This document shows, in pieces, positions 1 through 9,438 of a stretch of DNA of 64,000 nt. The notes under the pieces were generated by a model. It did not search any database. It was not told the origin of the DNA and was given only the letters and a program-made list of their open reading frames with translations. The position numbers and the translations under genes were made by a program. The stretch covers positions 124,001 through 188,000 of the forward strand of contig NZ_BJDW01000002.1 in the NCBI RefSeq assembly GCF_005405345.1, given 5' to 3'. The stretch is from Enterococcus viikkiensis (GTDB taxonomy: Bacteria; Bacillota; Bacilli; Lactobacillales; Enterococcaceae). How positions within the stretch are numbered: position 1 is the stretch's first letter; each line of letters opens with the position of its first letter.

Positions 1-136
1 CTTTTCCTATTTCAAATCGAATACCGTTCCATTTTATCTCTTTTACTATAGCAAGATATTTTGTTGGTCGCATATCATCTGCCTAGTTAGTCATAAAATT
101 AGAATTGCATTCGTTCTTGTCGTTTTTTGATTAATA

Positions 137-176
137 CAAAAAACGCACCCCATCTGCAAAGCAAAAAAGGTACGCA
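137..176 (-). terminator. Riboswitch-controlled terminator
   Basis: On the minus strand, seven bases at 169-175 (GCGTACC) can pair, with GU wobbles, with GGTGCGT at 143-149, followed by a run of about six T. It lies directly downstream of the purine aptamer at 191-255, so it is the likely expression platform. The controlled gene lies left of base 1. Confidence 0.7.
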
Positions 177-190
177 ACCGTACGATTTTT

Positions 191-255
191 ACTTATAGTC
201 TTGCGTTTACGGCACAAGGTAGAAACTGTCATCCATATTATGACGATATATAAGT
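191..255 (-). ncRNA. Purine riboswitch aptamer (guanine class)
   Basis: On the minus strand, ACTTATA (249-255) and TATAAGT (191-197) form P1. Between them are the conserved ATATGG, GTTTCTACC, CCGTAAA and GACTAT blocks of the purine aptamer, in the same order as in Bacillus xpt. The specificity base is C (GACTAT) rather than U (GATTAT), which predicts guanine or hypoxanthine rather than adenine binding. A terminator follows at 137-176, so ligand binding should switch transcription off. The target is a minus-strand gene outside the window; xpt-pbuX or another purine salvage gene is the usual partner, but this cannot be seen here. Confidence 0.92.
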
Positions 256-262
256 TCACTGC

Positions 263-280
263 CAGTGAAAATTTTCACTG
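263..280 (-). repeat. 18-bp perfect palindrome ahead of the purine riboswitch
   Basis: CAGTGAAAATTTTCACTG is its own reverse complement. A further TTCACTG at 255-261 makes a second inverted pair with the CAGTGAA at 263-269. The block lies between the predicted transcription start (about 296) and the aptamer, so it would form a hairpin in the leader RNA or serve as a DNA operator. Confidence 0.6.
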
Positions 281-302
281 AAGTTTATGAAATATGAAAA
301 TT

Positions 303-330
303 ATTATAGCAGAAAGATCCTCACTGTAAA
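303..330 (-). promoter_or_regulatory. Promoter for the purine riboswitch transcript
   Basis: The minus strand reads TTTACA (325-330), 16 bp, TATAAT (303-308), with TGC just before the -10 (extended -10). It fires towards base 1 and would start transcription near 296, ahead of the palindrome and aptamer. Confidence 0.7.
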
Positions 331-532
331 CTAGAATTATTTCAAATGAGAAGAATTATAGCTGAATTAAATGAATATCTCACTTTATAAGTAAGAAAAG
401 AACGGGAGCAATTCAAAAAAATTGGCAATTCAACTAGTATTTGAGAATATAATAAAGACAAGAAATTTTTTTCTGACTCCTTTACTACATAGCCAGGAGC
501 CTTATTAAAGAACATATTAGGAGGTTCTTTCA

Positions 533-1450
533 ATGATTGATTATTTCACAATATCCGATACTGGCGTTAAAAAAAGCGTCCACGCCAGTAATTGGCTCGC
601 GGTTGACAATCCCAGCGATGCCGAAAAGGAACAGTTACACGAAGCCTATGATTTACCAAAAAATTTTTTTGCCTTAGGTCAAAAATATTCCAATGTTTCC
701 TTTTTCAAAAAATATCAAACCACGGAAAAGAACCCACTCTGCTTGATGCTCTTTGTCGATATCCAATCAGTGGATGAACCAGAGTCTTTATCTTCAACAG
801 TTTCGGTCTTCTTAACTCCTGAAGTGCTGATAACCGTGAGTGATAATTCACTCATTCAAGAAGTGCTGCAAAATTTCGAGTCAGAAATCTTTACTAAAGC
901 CGGCTTGATTCTCCATATGTTACAGACAATTAATGAACATTATCTGATTTTTTTACGAGAACAACGAAAAACCATCGAAGAAATCAGTAAAGGAACTGCT
1001 CACGGCTCTAATAAAAATATTCTTGAACAAACGACCCATACCGAGAAGAATCTCGTGTACATCGACAATCTTCTAAAGGAACAATTAAAAACAATTGATC
1101 GACTGTTAAATTCGAGTCTAGTTGCCTCAGATCGTGATTTAGCAATTGAAATCGAGTTACAGTCTAAACAAGCCACGACTTCTGTTCAAATTTATCGCGA
1201 GATGCTAGGTTCAATCAGCGGTTTAATCAACAGTATGATGGATAATCGACTGAACCAGCTGATGAAATTTCTTAATACTGCTTCTTTGCTCTTAGCATTA
1301 CCAACATTAATTTTCAGTTTATGGGGGATCAATACCGGTGGGTTGCTCTGGCGTGATTCAGAGATTGGCTCCATCATGGTGGTACTCTTAGCATTAATTG
1401 TTTCCATCGTTAGCGGTGTCTATCTATTTAAAAAGGATTATGACGCGTAA
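533..1450 (+). CDS. CorA-family divalent cation transporter (GIN variant)
   Basis: A 305-residue member of the CorA superfamily: a large soluble N-terminal domain, long helices around residues 115-235, and two C-terminal membrane helices (about 243-265 and 275-297). The loop after the first helix reads WGINTGG. Classical Mg2+ CorA proteins have GMN here; GIN followed by GG is the pattern known from the ZntB branch, so the ion could be Mg2+, Zn2+ or another divalent metal. The ATG follows AGGAGG at 520-525. It is monocistronic, with a terminator shared with the convergent threonine dehydratase gene. Family assignment is firm, ion specificity is open. Confidence 0.85.
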   Translation: MIDYFTISDTGVKKSVHASNWLAVDNPSDAEKEQLHEAYDLPKNFFALGQKYSNVSFFKKYQTTEKNPLCLMLFVDIQSVDEPESLSSTVSVFLTPEVLITVSDNSLIQEVLQNFESEIFTKAGLILHMLQTINEHYLIFLREQRKTIEEISKGTAHGSNKNILEQTTHTEKNLVYIDNLLKEQLKTIDRLLNSSLVASDRDLAIEIELQSKQATTSVQIYREMLGSISGLINSMMDNRLNQLMKFLNTASLLLALPTLIFSLWGINTGGLLWRDSEIGSIMVVLLALIVSIVSGVYLFKKDYDA

Positions 1451-1452
1451 TT

Positions 1453-1495
1453 CAAAAAAACAGGCAGCGATCAAATGCTCGCTGCCTGTTTTTGA
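1453..1495. terminator. Bidirectional terminator between corA and threonine dehydratase
   Basis: The stem ACAGGCAGCGA / TCGCTGCCTGT has an 8-base loop and is flanked by A and T runs on both sides. It sits between two convergent genes and can serve both. Confidence 0.85.
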
Positions 1496-1502
1496 CTGAT
1501 TA

Positions 1503-2510
1503 CTATTTTAATTCGTTTGCTACTGAGAAGTGTCCAATAACATCCGTGATTCGGTTCAAGTCAACATTACCACCAGAAACGACGGCAACAACTTTTTTAC
1601 CATTCACATATTTGTCCACTTTACCTGAAAGAATGGCCGCAGTTGCTAAAGCACCCGCTCCTTCAACGACGATCTTCGTCCGTTGGATCAAATCTTTCAT
1701 TGCAACTTCAATCTCTTGTTCAGATACGGTTACCATATCGTCAACCAATTCCTCCACAACTTCAAAGGTTAAGTTTCCAGGGAATTCTACCGCACAACCG
1801 TCTGCGATTGTTGCACCTTTTTTGTAACCAACTTTTTTGCCTTCACGGAATGAAGCTGTCATCCCATGAATGTTGTCTGCTTGTACCCCAATAATATTGA
1901 TATTAGGGTTAAACGTCTTCATTGCTACTGCAATCCCAGCGATTAAGCCACCGCCGCCGACAGGAACAATGACAGTATCCACGTCCCAAATTGAATCAAG
2001 GATTTCAAGACCGATGGTTCCTTGTCCAGCCATCACGCATTCATCATCGTAAGGTGGGATATACGTCACGCCGGTTTCTTCAACGATTTTTTCACAATAT
2101 GCTTTTGCATCATCAAAACCTGCACCATGAAGGATTACTTTTGAGCCGTAACCTTCCGTTGCTTCTACTTTTGCTTTAGGAGCTGTTTCAGGCATTACGA
2201 TCGTACTTTCAATTCCTAATAATCTAGAAGTCAATGCGACACCTTGTGCATGGTTCCCAGCAGAAACTGCGATAACTCCCTTATCTTTTTCCGCTTGAGT
2301 TAAATGAGCAATCTTGTTGAACGCTCCACGGAATTTAAATGAACCGGTTAATTGCATGTTTTCTAATTTCAAGAAAACTTGACCACCCGTTTTAGCTGTT
2401 AAGAACATTGATTGAATCAACGGTGTTACCCGTCCATATTGTTTCACAACATTTTTTGCTTCATGGATATCTTCGATTGATACTGGTAATTTTGTCATTG
2501 TTTGAGTCAT
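1503..2510 (-). CDS. Threonine dehydratase, catabolic type
   Basis: PLP-dependent fold-type II enzyme that deaminates L-threonine to 2-oxobutyrate and ammonia. The PLP lysine is K59 in SFKFRGAF, and the phosphate-binding loop reads VPVGGGGL. At 335 aa it has no C-terminal ACT domain, so it resembles the short, biodegradative TdcB form rather than the isoleucine-feedback IlvA form. Serine or hydroxyaspartate ammonia-lyase activity is possible in this family. The ATG overlaps the alanine dehydrogenase stop by one base (TAATG), so the two genes are translationally coupled and probably form an amino-acid catabolic operon supplying keto acids. Confidence 0.88.
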   Translation of the reverse strand: MTQTMTKLPVSIEDIHEAKNVVKQYGRVTPLIQSMFLTAKTGGQVFLKLENMQLTGSFKFRGAFNKIAHLTQAEKDKGVIAVSAGNHAQGVALTSRLLGIESTIVMPETAPKAKVEATEGYGSKVILHGAGFDDAKAYCEKIVEETGVTYIPPYDDECVMAGQGTIGLEILDSIWDVDTVIVPVGGGGLIAGIAVAMKTFNPNINIIGVQADNIHGMTASFREGKKVGYKKGATIADGCAVEFPGNLTFEVVEELVDDMVTVSEQEIEVAMKDLIQRTKIVVEGAGALATAAILSGKVDKYVNGKKVVAVVSGGNVDLNRITDVIGHFSVANELK

Positions 2511-3619
2511 TACAGTACATCTCCCACTTCGGTATAAGTCACATCGATTGAATCTGCTAATGCTTTAGAAACTACTTTACCATTGTATACACTTAGACCT
2601 GAAACTAATGATTCGTCAGATTTCAACGCAGCTTCAAGACCTTTGACACTAACATCTTTAAGGAATGAGATATTGCCTTTTGCTAATGCGATCGTTGCTG
2701 TTCTTGGTGTTGCACCAGGCATATTTGGTACAGCATAGTGAATCACGCCATGTTTAGTGAAGACTGGGTCCGCATGGTTGGTTGGTTTGTCGATTGTTTC
2801 AACTGTACCACCTTGGTCAATTGCGATATCAACGATTACTGAACCTGGTTTCATTGATTCAACCATGTATTCTTTAACTAATTTTGGTGGCTTCGCTCCT
2901 GGAATCAAGACGGTTGAGATAAACACATCCGCTTCTTTGATTTTTTCTGCTAAGTTTTCAGTGTTTGAAACCAGCACATCAACATTGTGATCTTTATAAC
3001 GTTCTTGTAATTGTTTGATCCGGTTTTCGTTCACTTCAAGAATGATGACGTGGCAACCAATTCCTACAGCCATATCAGCCGAATTTTCTGCCGCGTTCCC
3101 ACCACCTAAGATAACAACGGTGCCTGCTTCAACGCCGTCGATTCCTGGAAGTAAGATTCCTTCGCCGCCGTGTTGTTTTTCTAAATAATATTGACCTAGA
3201 TTTACTGCACGACGTCCAGCGATCGCACTCATCGGTTTCAACAACTCTAATACACCATTGATTGAGATGTTTTCACCTGACAAAGCTGTCACGCCAACTT
3301 CCATCATTTTTTCAACGCAAGCTTTGTTGGCTGCTAAATGCAAGAAGCCCCAGATGATTTGACCTTTCTTGAAGTAGTGGTATTCACTTTCCATTGGTTC
3401 TTTGACTTTTACGATCAGTTCAGCGGTCCAAGCAGTATCTGTATCAACGATTTTACCGCCTGCTTCAATATATTGTTCATTTGTAAAGCCAGAGCCTGCA
3501 CCTGCGTTATCATCAACAAGTACTTCATTTCCTGCTTCAACTAAAATTTTTACATTTTCAGGTGTCATACCTACACGTGCTTCACCTTGTTTTGGATCTT
3601 TAATTACGCCTATTTTCAT
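2510..3619 (-). CDS. ald: Alanine dehydrogenase
   Basis: NAD-dependent interconversion of L-alanine and pyruvate plus ammonia. The 369-residue protein carries the family's N-terminal pattern (MKIGVIKDPKQGEARVG), a lysine near 73 in KVKEP and a histidine near 94 in GFLHLA at the substrate site, and a Rossmann motif reading VILGGGNAAENSA. I chose the ATG at 3619 because GGGAG lies nine bases ahead; an ATG at 3625 is too close to it. Two cre-like sequences lie upstream. First gene of a pair with threonine dehydratase. Confidence 0.93.
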   Translation of the reverse strand: MKIGVIKDPKQGEARVGMTPENVKILVEAGNEVLVDDNAGAGSGFTNEQYIEAGGKIVDTDTAWTAELIVKVKEPMESEYHYFKKGQIIWGFLHLAANKACVEKMMEVGVTALSGENISINGVLELLKPMSAIAGRRAVNLGQYYLEKQHGGEGILLPGIDGVEAGTVVILGGGNAAENSADMAVGIGCHVIILEVNENRIKQLQERYKDHNVDVLVSNTENLAEKIKEADVFISTVLIPGAKPPKLVKEYMVESMKPGSVIVDIAIDQGGTVETIDKPTNHADPVFTKHGVIHYAVPNMPGATPRTATIALAKGNISFLKDVSVKGLEAALKSDESLVSGLSVYNGKVVSKALADSIDVTYTEVGDVL

Positions 3620-3674
3620 AGCCATTCACTCCCAAAGATTATTTACCAAAGTTATTTAACCTTGGAACATGTTT

Positions 3675-3702
3675 AATATATCACAATGCCTTTTTTTAAC
3701 AA
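3675..3702 (-). promoter_or_regulatory. Promoter of the ald operon
   Basis: The minus strand reads TTGTTA (3697-3702), 16 bp, TATATT (3675-3680), about 50 bases ahead of the ald start. The 3626-4015 gap otherwise holds two cre-like sites and the perR terminator; no further gene is visible in it. Confidence 0.55.
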
Positions 3703-3866
3703 TAATAAGCTTCTAAGTGTTATTGATATCTCATTTATTCCAAAGTAATATTCATTATTAGTTGATCAGACAAGCAAAAAAGCCGTAAAAACAGTCTTTT
3801 TAAATAAGAATTTTTTCATTTATTCGAAATACGCTCTCCTTAAACTAAGTATTCAAGCAAATATAA

Positions 3867-3880
3867 TGAAACCGTTATCG
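3867..3880. promoter_or_regulatory. Candidate CcpA cre site upstream of ald
   Basis: TGAAACCGTTATCG matches the cre consensus TGWAANCGNTNWCA at 13 of 14 positions. It lies about 165 bp upstream of the predicted ald -35. A second, poorer element with a good half-site (GCGCTTAC) is at 3931-3944. The distance upstream is compatible with activation or with looping repression. Confidence 0.5.
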
Positions 3881-3997
3881 TTCTTTTATGTGATTTTTCG
3901 AATTTATTGATTTTTTATTATTTTAGGAAGTAACAGCGCTTACTAATGACTTTTACTTTCAAAAAAGAACTCAACTCCTTAAGGTTTACAAAGTCCG

Positions 3998-4030
3998 AAA
4001 AAAAAAAGCCGAAGATTATTCTTCGACTTT
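3998..4030 (-). terminator. perR terminator
   Basis: On the minus strand the hairpin AGTCGAAGA / TCTTCGGCT overlaps the last perR codons and stop and is followed by about ten T. Confidence 0.8.
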
Positions 4031-4453
4031 CGCTTGGCAATCTGGGCATAGCCCATAAACTTCTAAACGGTGCTTGTTGATTTTATAGCCTGTTAACTTG
4101 CTAGATGCCATTTCAACATCTTCCAATCCTGGATAGAAAAAATCCACGATCTTTCCACAATCTGTACAAATCGCATGATAATGCTGCTTATTCGTAAAAT
4201 CAAAACGACTAGCCGCATCTCCATAGTTCATCTCTTGCACAATCCCTATTTCGACAAACTTTCTCAAGTTATTGTACACAGTAGCCACACTCATATTGGG
4301 GAAGCGGCCTTCTAACGAGCGAAAAATCTCATCAGCTGTTGGATGACTACGGTACTGAATCAGATATTCTAAGATGGCATAACGTTGTGGCGTGATTCTT
4401 ACTCCGCCAGCCTTCAATTCTTTGACCGCTTGATCAACTGCCTCATTAACCAT
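4016..4453 (-). CDS. perR: Peroxide-responsive Fur-family repressor PerR
   Basis: A 145-residue Fur-family regulator with a winged-helix N-terminus (RITPQRYAILEYL; NMSVATVYNNLR). All five regulatory metal ligands of Bacillus PerR are at identical positions: H37, D85, H91, H93 and D104. The four structural-zinc cysteines are C96, C99, C136 and C139. D104, in place of the Fur glutamate, favours PerR over Fur or Zur. It likely represses oxidative stress genes with Fe/Mn and is inactivated by peroxide. The ATG follows GAGGAGGGG. It stands alone between the ald operon and cysK. Confidence 0.92.
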   Translation of the reverse strand: MVNEAVDQAVKELKAGGVRITPQRYAILEYLIQYRSHPTADEIFRSLEGRFPNMSVATVYNNLRKFVEIGIVQEMNYGDAASRFDFTNKQHYHAICTDCGKIVDFFYPGLEDVEMASSKLTGYKINKHRLEVYGLCPDCQAKVEE

Positions 4454-4554
4454 ATAAGCCCCTCCTCTTTGGTTTCTCTGTAAAATGATACTATTATCTG
4501 AGGAGAAATACTAGTTAGATTCAAAAATTAATATTTTTTGTGAACTTGTTGAAT

Positions 4555-5475
4555 TTATTGGAATAATTCAGTGGACAAATAACGTTCCCCATTATCAGGC
4601 AGCAAGACCAACACTTTCTGATTAGAGTCCAATTTTTTAGCTATTTCTAAAGCTGCAAATAGTGCCGCTCCCGAAGAAATACCGACTAGGATCCCTTCTT
4701 TTTTAGCAATTTCTCTGGCAGTCTCCATTGCATCACTACTTTTCACCGGTAAAACTTCATCATAAATATTCGTATTCAAAATACTTGGAACAAATCCAGC
4801 GCCAATTCCTTGGATTTTATGCGGACCAGATTGACCGCCCTCTAAGACAGGGGATTCTTCCGGTTCTACCGCATAAATTTTAATATCTGAATACATCCGC
4901 TTTAATTCGTTCCCAACACCTGTGATCGTACCACCTGTACCAACACCAGCAACAAATGCGTCTAACCCATTCTTTTCAAAGGTATTGACAATTTCTTTAG
5001 CCGTTGTTTCTTCATGAACTTTTGGATTTGCTGGATTGTCAAATTGAGCTGGGACAAACCAACCATTTTTTTCAGCTAGTTCATTCGCCTTCGCAATCGC
5101 ACCTTTCATCCCATCCGCTCCAGGCGTTAAAACCAAATCTGCACCATAAGCCTGCATTAATTTCCGACGTTCAACGCTCATCGTTTCTGGCATTACTAAC
5201 GTTACTGGATATCCTTTAGCAGCTCCGACCATAGCTAGACCAATTCCGGTATTTCCAGAAGTCGGTTCAATAATTGTCATCCCTGCTGTCAATTTTCCAG
5301 AATGTTCGGCGTCTTCAATCATTCGTAGAGCAATCCGATCCTTCACACTTCCACCTGGATTAAAGGATTCAACTTTAACGTATATTTCCGCCATCTCACC
5401 TGTTGTCATGTGGTTAAGTTTTACGATTGGTGTGTCGCCAATCGTTTCTAAAATAGATTGATAAATTTTTGTCAT
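4555..5475 (-). CDS. cysK: Cysteine synthase A (O-acetylserine sulfhydrylase)
   Basis: PLP enzyme making L-cysteine from O-acetyl-L-serine and sulphide. PLP lysine K45 sits in PGGSVKDR; the substrate loop reads TSGNTG and the phosphate loop GTGGTITG. The length (306 aa) is normal. I chose the ATG at 5475 because GGAG lies nine bases upstream and homologues start MTKIY; an in-frame ATG at 5490 has a weaker site (AAGG). Monocistronic. No T-box or S-box structure was recognised upstream. Confidence 0.93.
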   Translation of the reverse strand: MTKIYQSILETIGDTPIVKLNHMTTGEMAEIYVKVESFNPGGSVKDRIALRMIEDAEHSGKLTAGMTIIEPTSGNTGIGLAMVGAAKGYPVTLVMPETMSVERRKLMQAYGADLVLTPGADGMKGAIAKANELAEKNGWFVPAQFDNPANPKVHEETTAKEIVNTFEKNGLDAFVAGVGTGGTITGVGNELKRMYSDIKIYAVEPEESPVLEGGQSGPHKIQGIGAGFVPSILNTNIYDEVLPVKSSDAMETAREIAKKEGILVGISSGAALFAALEIAKKLDSNQKVLVLLPDNGERYLSTELFQ

Positions 5476-5624
5476 TTTAGTTCGCTCCATTCCTTACCTT
5501 ATGTAAGTCATATTATCGAAAAAAGAGCAAAGATGCGAGAATTTCGACTTTTAGAGCGTTTCAATCTAGAGTAACTTTACAGCTTTTTTCTAAATAAAAT
5601 TATCCCTCAGAGTTTTATTCAAGA

Positions 5625-5656
5625 AAAAAAGATGAAGCTTATTGCTTCATCTTTGA
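5625..5656 (-). terminator. Terminator of the GH73 hydrolase gene
   Basis: The minus strand forms GATGAAGC / GCTTCATC with a 5-base loop followed by TTTTTTT. It lies just past the stop of the wall hydrolase gene. Confidence 0.8.
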
Positions 5657-5662
5657 AATCAA

Positions 5663-6535
5663 TTAAATAGTAATCGTTTCTCCTGGCATGATGGTGGTAG
5701 CGGAAGTCCAACCATTATCTGCCATTAATTGGTCTACACTAATTCCAAATTTTTCAGCGATTCCCCAAAAAGAATCCCCTGATTGGACTGTGTATGATTG
5801 ACCACTTGCTTGAGCGGTCGCAGTTGTTTGTGTTGCATCATTTCCAGTAGAAGCCGTTTGCTGTGTTTGCCCTTGATTTGTTGATTCAATAGCTGTACCG
5901 GCCCCCGGCGTATCAAAACGAGTCAAGCCATACGTTTGAATCAATGAAATTAATTTTCCGGCATAGCCAGGGTCTGTCGCATAGCGACCGGTTAAATAGA
6001 CTGCTGCATCTTGATAACTGTTTGTATGACTTTTCCATGCACCTGCATAATAAGAACTTCTCAATAGGCTCGCATGGGCCTGAAACGATTCACTGTAGCT
6101 CCCGTAAACAGCAAACGGCTCATTCATCGTGACCCATTGACCATTTAAGTATTCTTGCGTGCTCATGGTAACAGATGGGCCGCCGCTATACTCTTTAACG
6201 CCAAATAAATTGTAATATGGAGCACTTGATAATGACGAAGATCCAAAGCCTGTTTCAACTAATGCTTGAGCAACCATGATCGATGCGTATAAATCATTGG
6301 ATGCAGACACTTGCATCGCAGAAGCACCTAGCTGTTCAATAAATGCCGATTGATTTTGTGTTTGGCCGACTTCAGCCGCATTCGCTTTTACACTATTGAT
6401 AGAAATCGCGGCTGGCGCAAGAATCATTGCCGTCCCTAGTAAAGGTGCACTCTTTTTCGCCATTCTTATCTGCTTTTCTTTTTTCTGTTCTCTTATATAA
6501 TTGTTTCTCTCGATACGTGTTTTAAATTGGCTCAT
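5663..6535 (-). CDS. Secreted peptidoglycan N-acetylglucosaminidase (GH73) with one LysM
   Basis: A 290-residue exported wall hydrolase. A basic N-terminus and a hydrophobic stretch (about 28-50, ending in KANA) form the signal peptide. The GH73 glucosaminidase domain spans about 60-205, with the candidate catalytic Glu in QALVETGFG and the YNLFGVK block. A Thr/Gln/Ala-rich linker (about 210-243) leads to a single C-terminal LysM (YTVQSGDSFWGIAEKFG). Enterococcal relatives split septa or remodel the wall; those often carry several LysM repeats, so this is a short form. The ATG has GGAGGT six bases ahead. Monocistronic with its own terminator. Confidence 0.88.
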   Translation of the reverse strand: MSQFKTRIERNNYIREQKKEKQIRMAKKSAPLLGTAMILAPAAISINSVKANAAEVGQTQNQSAFIEQLGASAMQVSASNDLYASIMVAQALVETGFGSSSLSSAPYYNLFGVKEYSGGPSVTMSTQEYLNGQWVTMNEPFAVYGSYSESFQAHASLLRSSYYAGAWKSHTNSYQDAAVYLTGRYATDPGYAGKLISLIQTYGLTRFDTPGAGTAIESTNQGQTQQTASTGNDATQTTATAQASGQSYTVQSGDSFWGIAEKFGISVDQLMADNGWTSATTIMPGETITI

Positions 6536-6731
6536 TTTTTACCTCCATGAAACCCTACCTACACTCTTCTTTTTACGTTACTTTGAAAGTATAATCCAAT
6601 AATAATTAACAAACAATTCAAACAACGGCATTTTGACAAATTGTCATTACTTCGTAACATGTGTAATGAAAAAGTAGTTATATTTCAGTTTAAATTCTAT
6701 TGCTTTTTCGAAATACCTTATTTGAATCCAC

Positions 6732-6766
6732 AAAAAAATGAATCAGCTTGGGAGCCGATTCATTTT
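6732..6766 (-). terminator. clpB terminator
   Basis: The inverted repeat ATGAATCGGCT / AGCTGATTCAT (one mismatch, short loop) is followed on the minus strand by seven T, downstream of the clpB stop at 6798. Confidence 0.85.
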
Positions 6767-6797
6767 AAATCACAATCGTTTTGTTTACATAATAAAT

Positions 6798-9401
6798 TTA
6801 TGCTTCGAAAGATTGGTTTTGAAAAGCCAACTGGTCATCAAATAATTCGATAGAAACTTTCGTCTTAGGCAGCACTCGGCCAGCAATAATTTCTTTTGCT
6901 AACGGCGTCTCTACTTCCCTTGTAATGAACCGTTTCAATGGACGTGCGCCGTATTGCGGTTCATACGCTTTTTCGGCGATCCAGCTTTTCGCATCTTCTG
7001 TGATGTCTAATTGAATTTCTTGTTCCTCTAAGCGATGTGATAAATGTTGAATGATTTTTTCTACGATTCCCTTCACGTCTTCTAAGCTTAACGGCGTGAA
7101 CAAAATTGTATCATCAATTCGATTCAAAAATTCTGGTTTGAAATGACCCCGTAACAAACTTAACACTTGATCCTTCGTAGTTTCTGGAATTTTTCCATCA
7201 GCAGTTACCCCGTCCAACAGTACTTGTGAACCGATATTGCTTGTCATAATTAAGACCGTATTCTTAAAGTCAACCAATCGGCCTTTCGAATCGGTCAGAC
7301 GTCCATCATCCAAAACTTGTAACAAAATGTTGAAGACGTCTGGATGCGCCTTTTCGATTTCATCTAACAAAATAATCGTATACGGATTGCGACGAACAGC
7401 TTCCGTTAATTGTCCACCTTCCTCATAACCGACATAACCTGGAGGTGCTCCAACCAGCCGAGACACTGAATGTTTTTCCATATATTCACTCATATCGATC
7501 CGTACCATATGATCCTCAGAGTCGAAAAGATTTTCTGCCAAAGCTTTAGCCAGCTCCGTCTTACCAACCCCCGTAGGTCCTAAGAATAAGAAGGAGCCTA
7601 ATGGACGATTAGGATCTTGCAAACCTGCCCGTGAGCGTAGTACCGCATCGCTGACAGCGTCCACTGCTTCATCTTGACCAATAACCCGTTTGTGTAGTGT
7701 GCTGTTTAAGCTTAGTAATTTTTCCCGCTCACCTTCTACCAATTTTGTGACTGGAATTCCTGTCAAACGACCGACGACTTGTGCGATCTCATTTTCGGTG
7801 ACGGACTCTTGCACCATCCGAATATCATTTTGTTGATTCTTTTCTTCCAAGTCGGCCAACTCTTTTTCCAAGTTTGGAATCGTACCGTGACGAAGTACAG
7901 CCGCCCGCTCTAAATCGTAATTATTTTCCGCATCTTCCAACTCATGCTTGGCTTGGTCAATCTCTGCACGTTTATTGGAAACGACATTGACTTCTTCTTT
8001 TTCCGTTTCCCATTGCAGTTTCATCGCATTGGTTTCTTCACGTAGATCAGCTAACTCTGCCTGTAAGCTTTCTAGCCGTTTCTTGCTGGCATCGTCGCTC
8101 TCCTTCTTCAATGCCGCTTCTTCAATCTCTAACTGCATCAAACGCCGTGTCACTTGATCTAGCTCTGTTGGCATTGAATTCATTTCCACACGAATGCTAG
8201 CGCTGGCTTCATCCACCAAATCAATCGCTTTGTCTGGTAAAAAACGATCGGTAATATAGCGGTCTGATAAGGTCGCCGCTGCGACTAGCGCATTGTCATG
8301 AATATTAACCCCATGATGGATTTCAAAACGTTCCTTCAATCCCCGCAAAATACTGATCGTATCCTCAACGGTCGGTTCCTTAACTAGGACCTTTTGGAAA
8401 CGACGCTCTAAGGCTTTGTCCTTTTCCATATACTGACGATATTCGTCTAAGGTAGTGGCACCGATCAAATGTAATTCCCCGCGAGCTAGCATAGGTTTCA
8501 ACAAATTCCCTGCATCCATACTACCTTCGGTTTTCCCTGCGCCCACAATGTTATGAATCTCATCAATGAAAAGTAAGATTCGACCATCGGATTTTTTGAC
8601 TTCTTTTAGCACAGCTTTCAAACGTTCCTCAAATTCACCGCGGAATTTCGCACCAGCGATCAATGAACCCATGTCTAATGAAAAGACAGTTTTGTCTTTC
8701 AAATTTTCCGGTACGTCTTTTCGAACGATCCGTTGGGCCAAACCTTCAACAATCGCGGTTTTACCGACACCTGGTTCACCAATCAGTACAGGATTATTTT
8801 TGGTTTTTCTTGATAGAATCCGAATCACGTCACGGATCTCTTCGTCTCGTCCAATAATTGGATCTTGCTTGCCATTTTTAACTTGTTGAACTAAATCTAC
8901 GCCATATTTTTCTAAGGCTTTATACGTTTCTTCTTGGTTTTGTGAGGTCACTCGATCCCCCCCTCGCATCTCTTCAATAGTTTTTTGAACCTCTTTTTCA
9001 TTTAAACCTTGTTGATTCAAATATTTCGTCAAGGAATAATTTTTTAGTTTCATTAACGCTAAAAGGACGATTTCTGTTGATAAGAAGTCATCTTGAAATT
9101 TTTCTCTCAATTTATCTGCTTCATTTAATAAGTTAAACAAATTTTGACTAAGGTTTTGACCATATTGGACATTGCCGCCATTTACCGTGGGATAAGCATC
9201 CAGCGCTTGGTCCACCTGTTGTTCAAATTGATCCACGTCGATGCCTGCATCCGTATAAAAATTACGGCCAAAATGATTCGGCTGCAAAAATACTTTCCAT
9301 ACGTGAGCAATATCGATCTCTTGATGATGCCGCGTCACCGCGATTTGCTGTGCTTCAGCGATTGCTTCTTGTAAAGTCGTCGTCATTTTTTCGATATTCA
9401 T
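6798..9401 (-). CDS. clpB: Disaggregase chaperone ClpB
   Basis: A hexameric AAA+ disaggregase (867 aa) that pulls polypeptides out of aggregates with DnaK. It has an N-terminal Clp domain (about 1-145), AAA-1 with Walker A GEPGVGKT, a long middle coiled coil (about 400-520) typical of ClpB and absent from ClpC/E, and AAA-2 with Walker A GPTGVGKT. No ClpP-binding IGF/L loop was seen, consistent with ClpB. The frame stays open far upstream, but I chose the ATG at 9401, seven bases after GGAGG; the ATG at 9407 abuts the ribosome site. A CtsR operator overlaps the promoter, so it is a heat-shock gene. Confidence 0.95.
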   Translation of the reverse strand: MNIEKMTTTLQEAIAEAQQIAVTRHHQEIDIAHVWKVFLQPNHFGRNFYTDAGIDVDQFEQQVDQALDAYPTVNGGNVQYGQNLSQNLFNLLNEADKLREKFQDDFLSTEIVLLALMKLKNYSLTKYLNQQGLNEKEVQKTIEEMRGGDRVTSQNQEETYKALEKYGVDLVQQVKNGKQDPIIGRDEEIRDVIRILSRKTKNNPVLIGEPGVGKTAIVEGLAQRIVRKDVPENLKDKTVFSLDMGSLIAGAKFRGEFEERLKAVLKEVKKSDGRILLFIDEIHNIVGAGKTEGSMDAGNLLKPMLARGELHLIGATTLDEYRQYMEKDKALERRFQKVLVKEPTVEDTISILRGLKERFEIHHGVNIHDNALVAAATLSDRYITDRFLPDKAIDLVDEASASIRVEMNSMPTELDQVTRRLMQLEIEEAALKKESDDASKKRLESLQAELADLREETNAMKLQWETEKEEVNVVSNKRAEIDQAKHELEDAENNYDLERAAVLRHGTIPNLEKELADLEEKNQQNDIRMVQESVTENEIAQVVGRLTGIPVTKLVEGEREKLLSLNSTLHKRVIGQDEAVDAVSDAVLRSRAGLQDPNRPLGSFLFLGPTGVGKTELAKALAENLFDSEDHMVRIDMSEYMEKHSVSRLVGAPPGYVGYEEGGQLTEAVRRNPYTIILLDEIEKAHPDVFNILLQVLDDGRLTDSKGRLVDFKNTVLIMTSNIGSQVLLDGVTADGKIPETTKDQVLSLLRGHFKPEFLNRIDDTILFTPLSLEDVKGIVEKIIQHLSHRLEEQEIQLDITEDAKSWIAEKAYEPQYGARPLKRFITREVETPLAKEIIAGRVLPKTKVSIELFDDQLAFQNQSFEA

Positions 9402-9438
9402 ATTCATACCTCCGACAATTATAATCTTATACAAGAAT

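Noticed and set aside
1-532. M-box (Mg2+) riboswitch before corA
   Set aside because: The structured element in this region reads as a purine aptamer on the opposite strand; no M-box core was found on the plus strand.
342-533. 63-aa minus-strand ORF ending in the corA leader
   Set aside because: It overlaps the corA promoter and ribosome site, has no ribosome site of its own and no family resemblance.
1492-2179. Several plus-strand ORFs inside the threonine dehydratase gene
   Set aside because: They are antisense shadows of a well-supported gene; no starts with ribosome sites.
5476-5624. T-box or S-box leader before cysK
   Set aside because: No T-box sequence, specifier loop or SAM-aptamer blocks were recognised.
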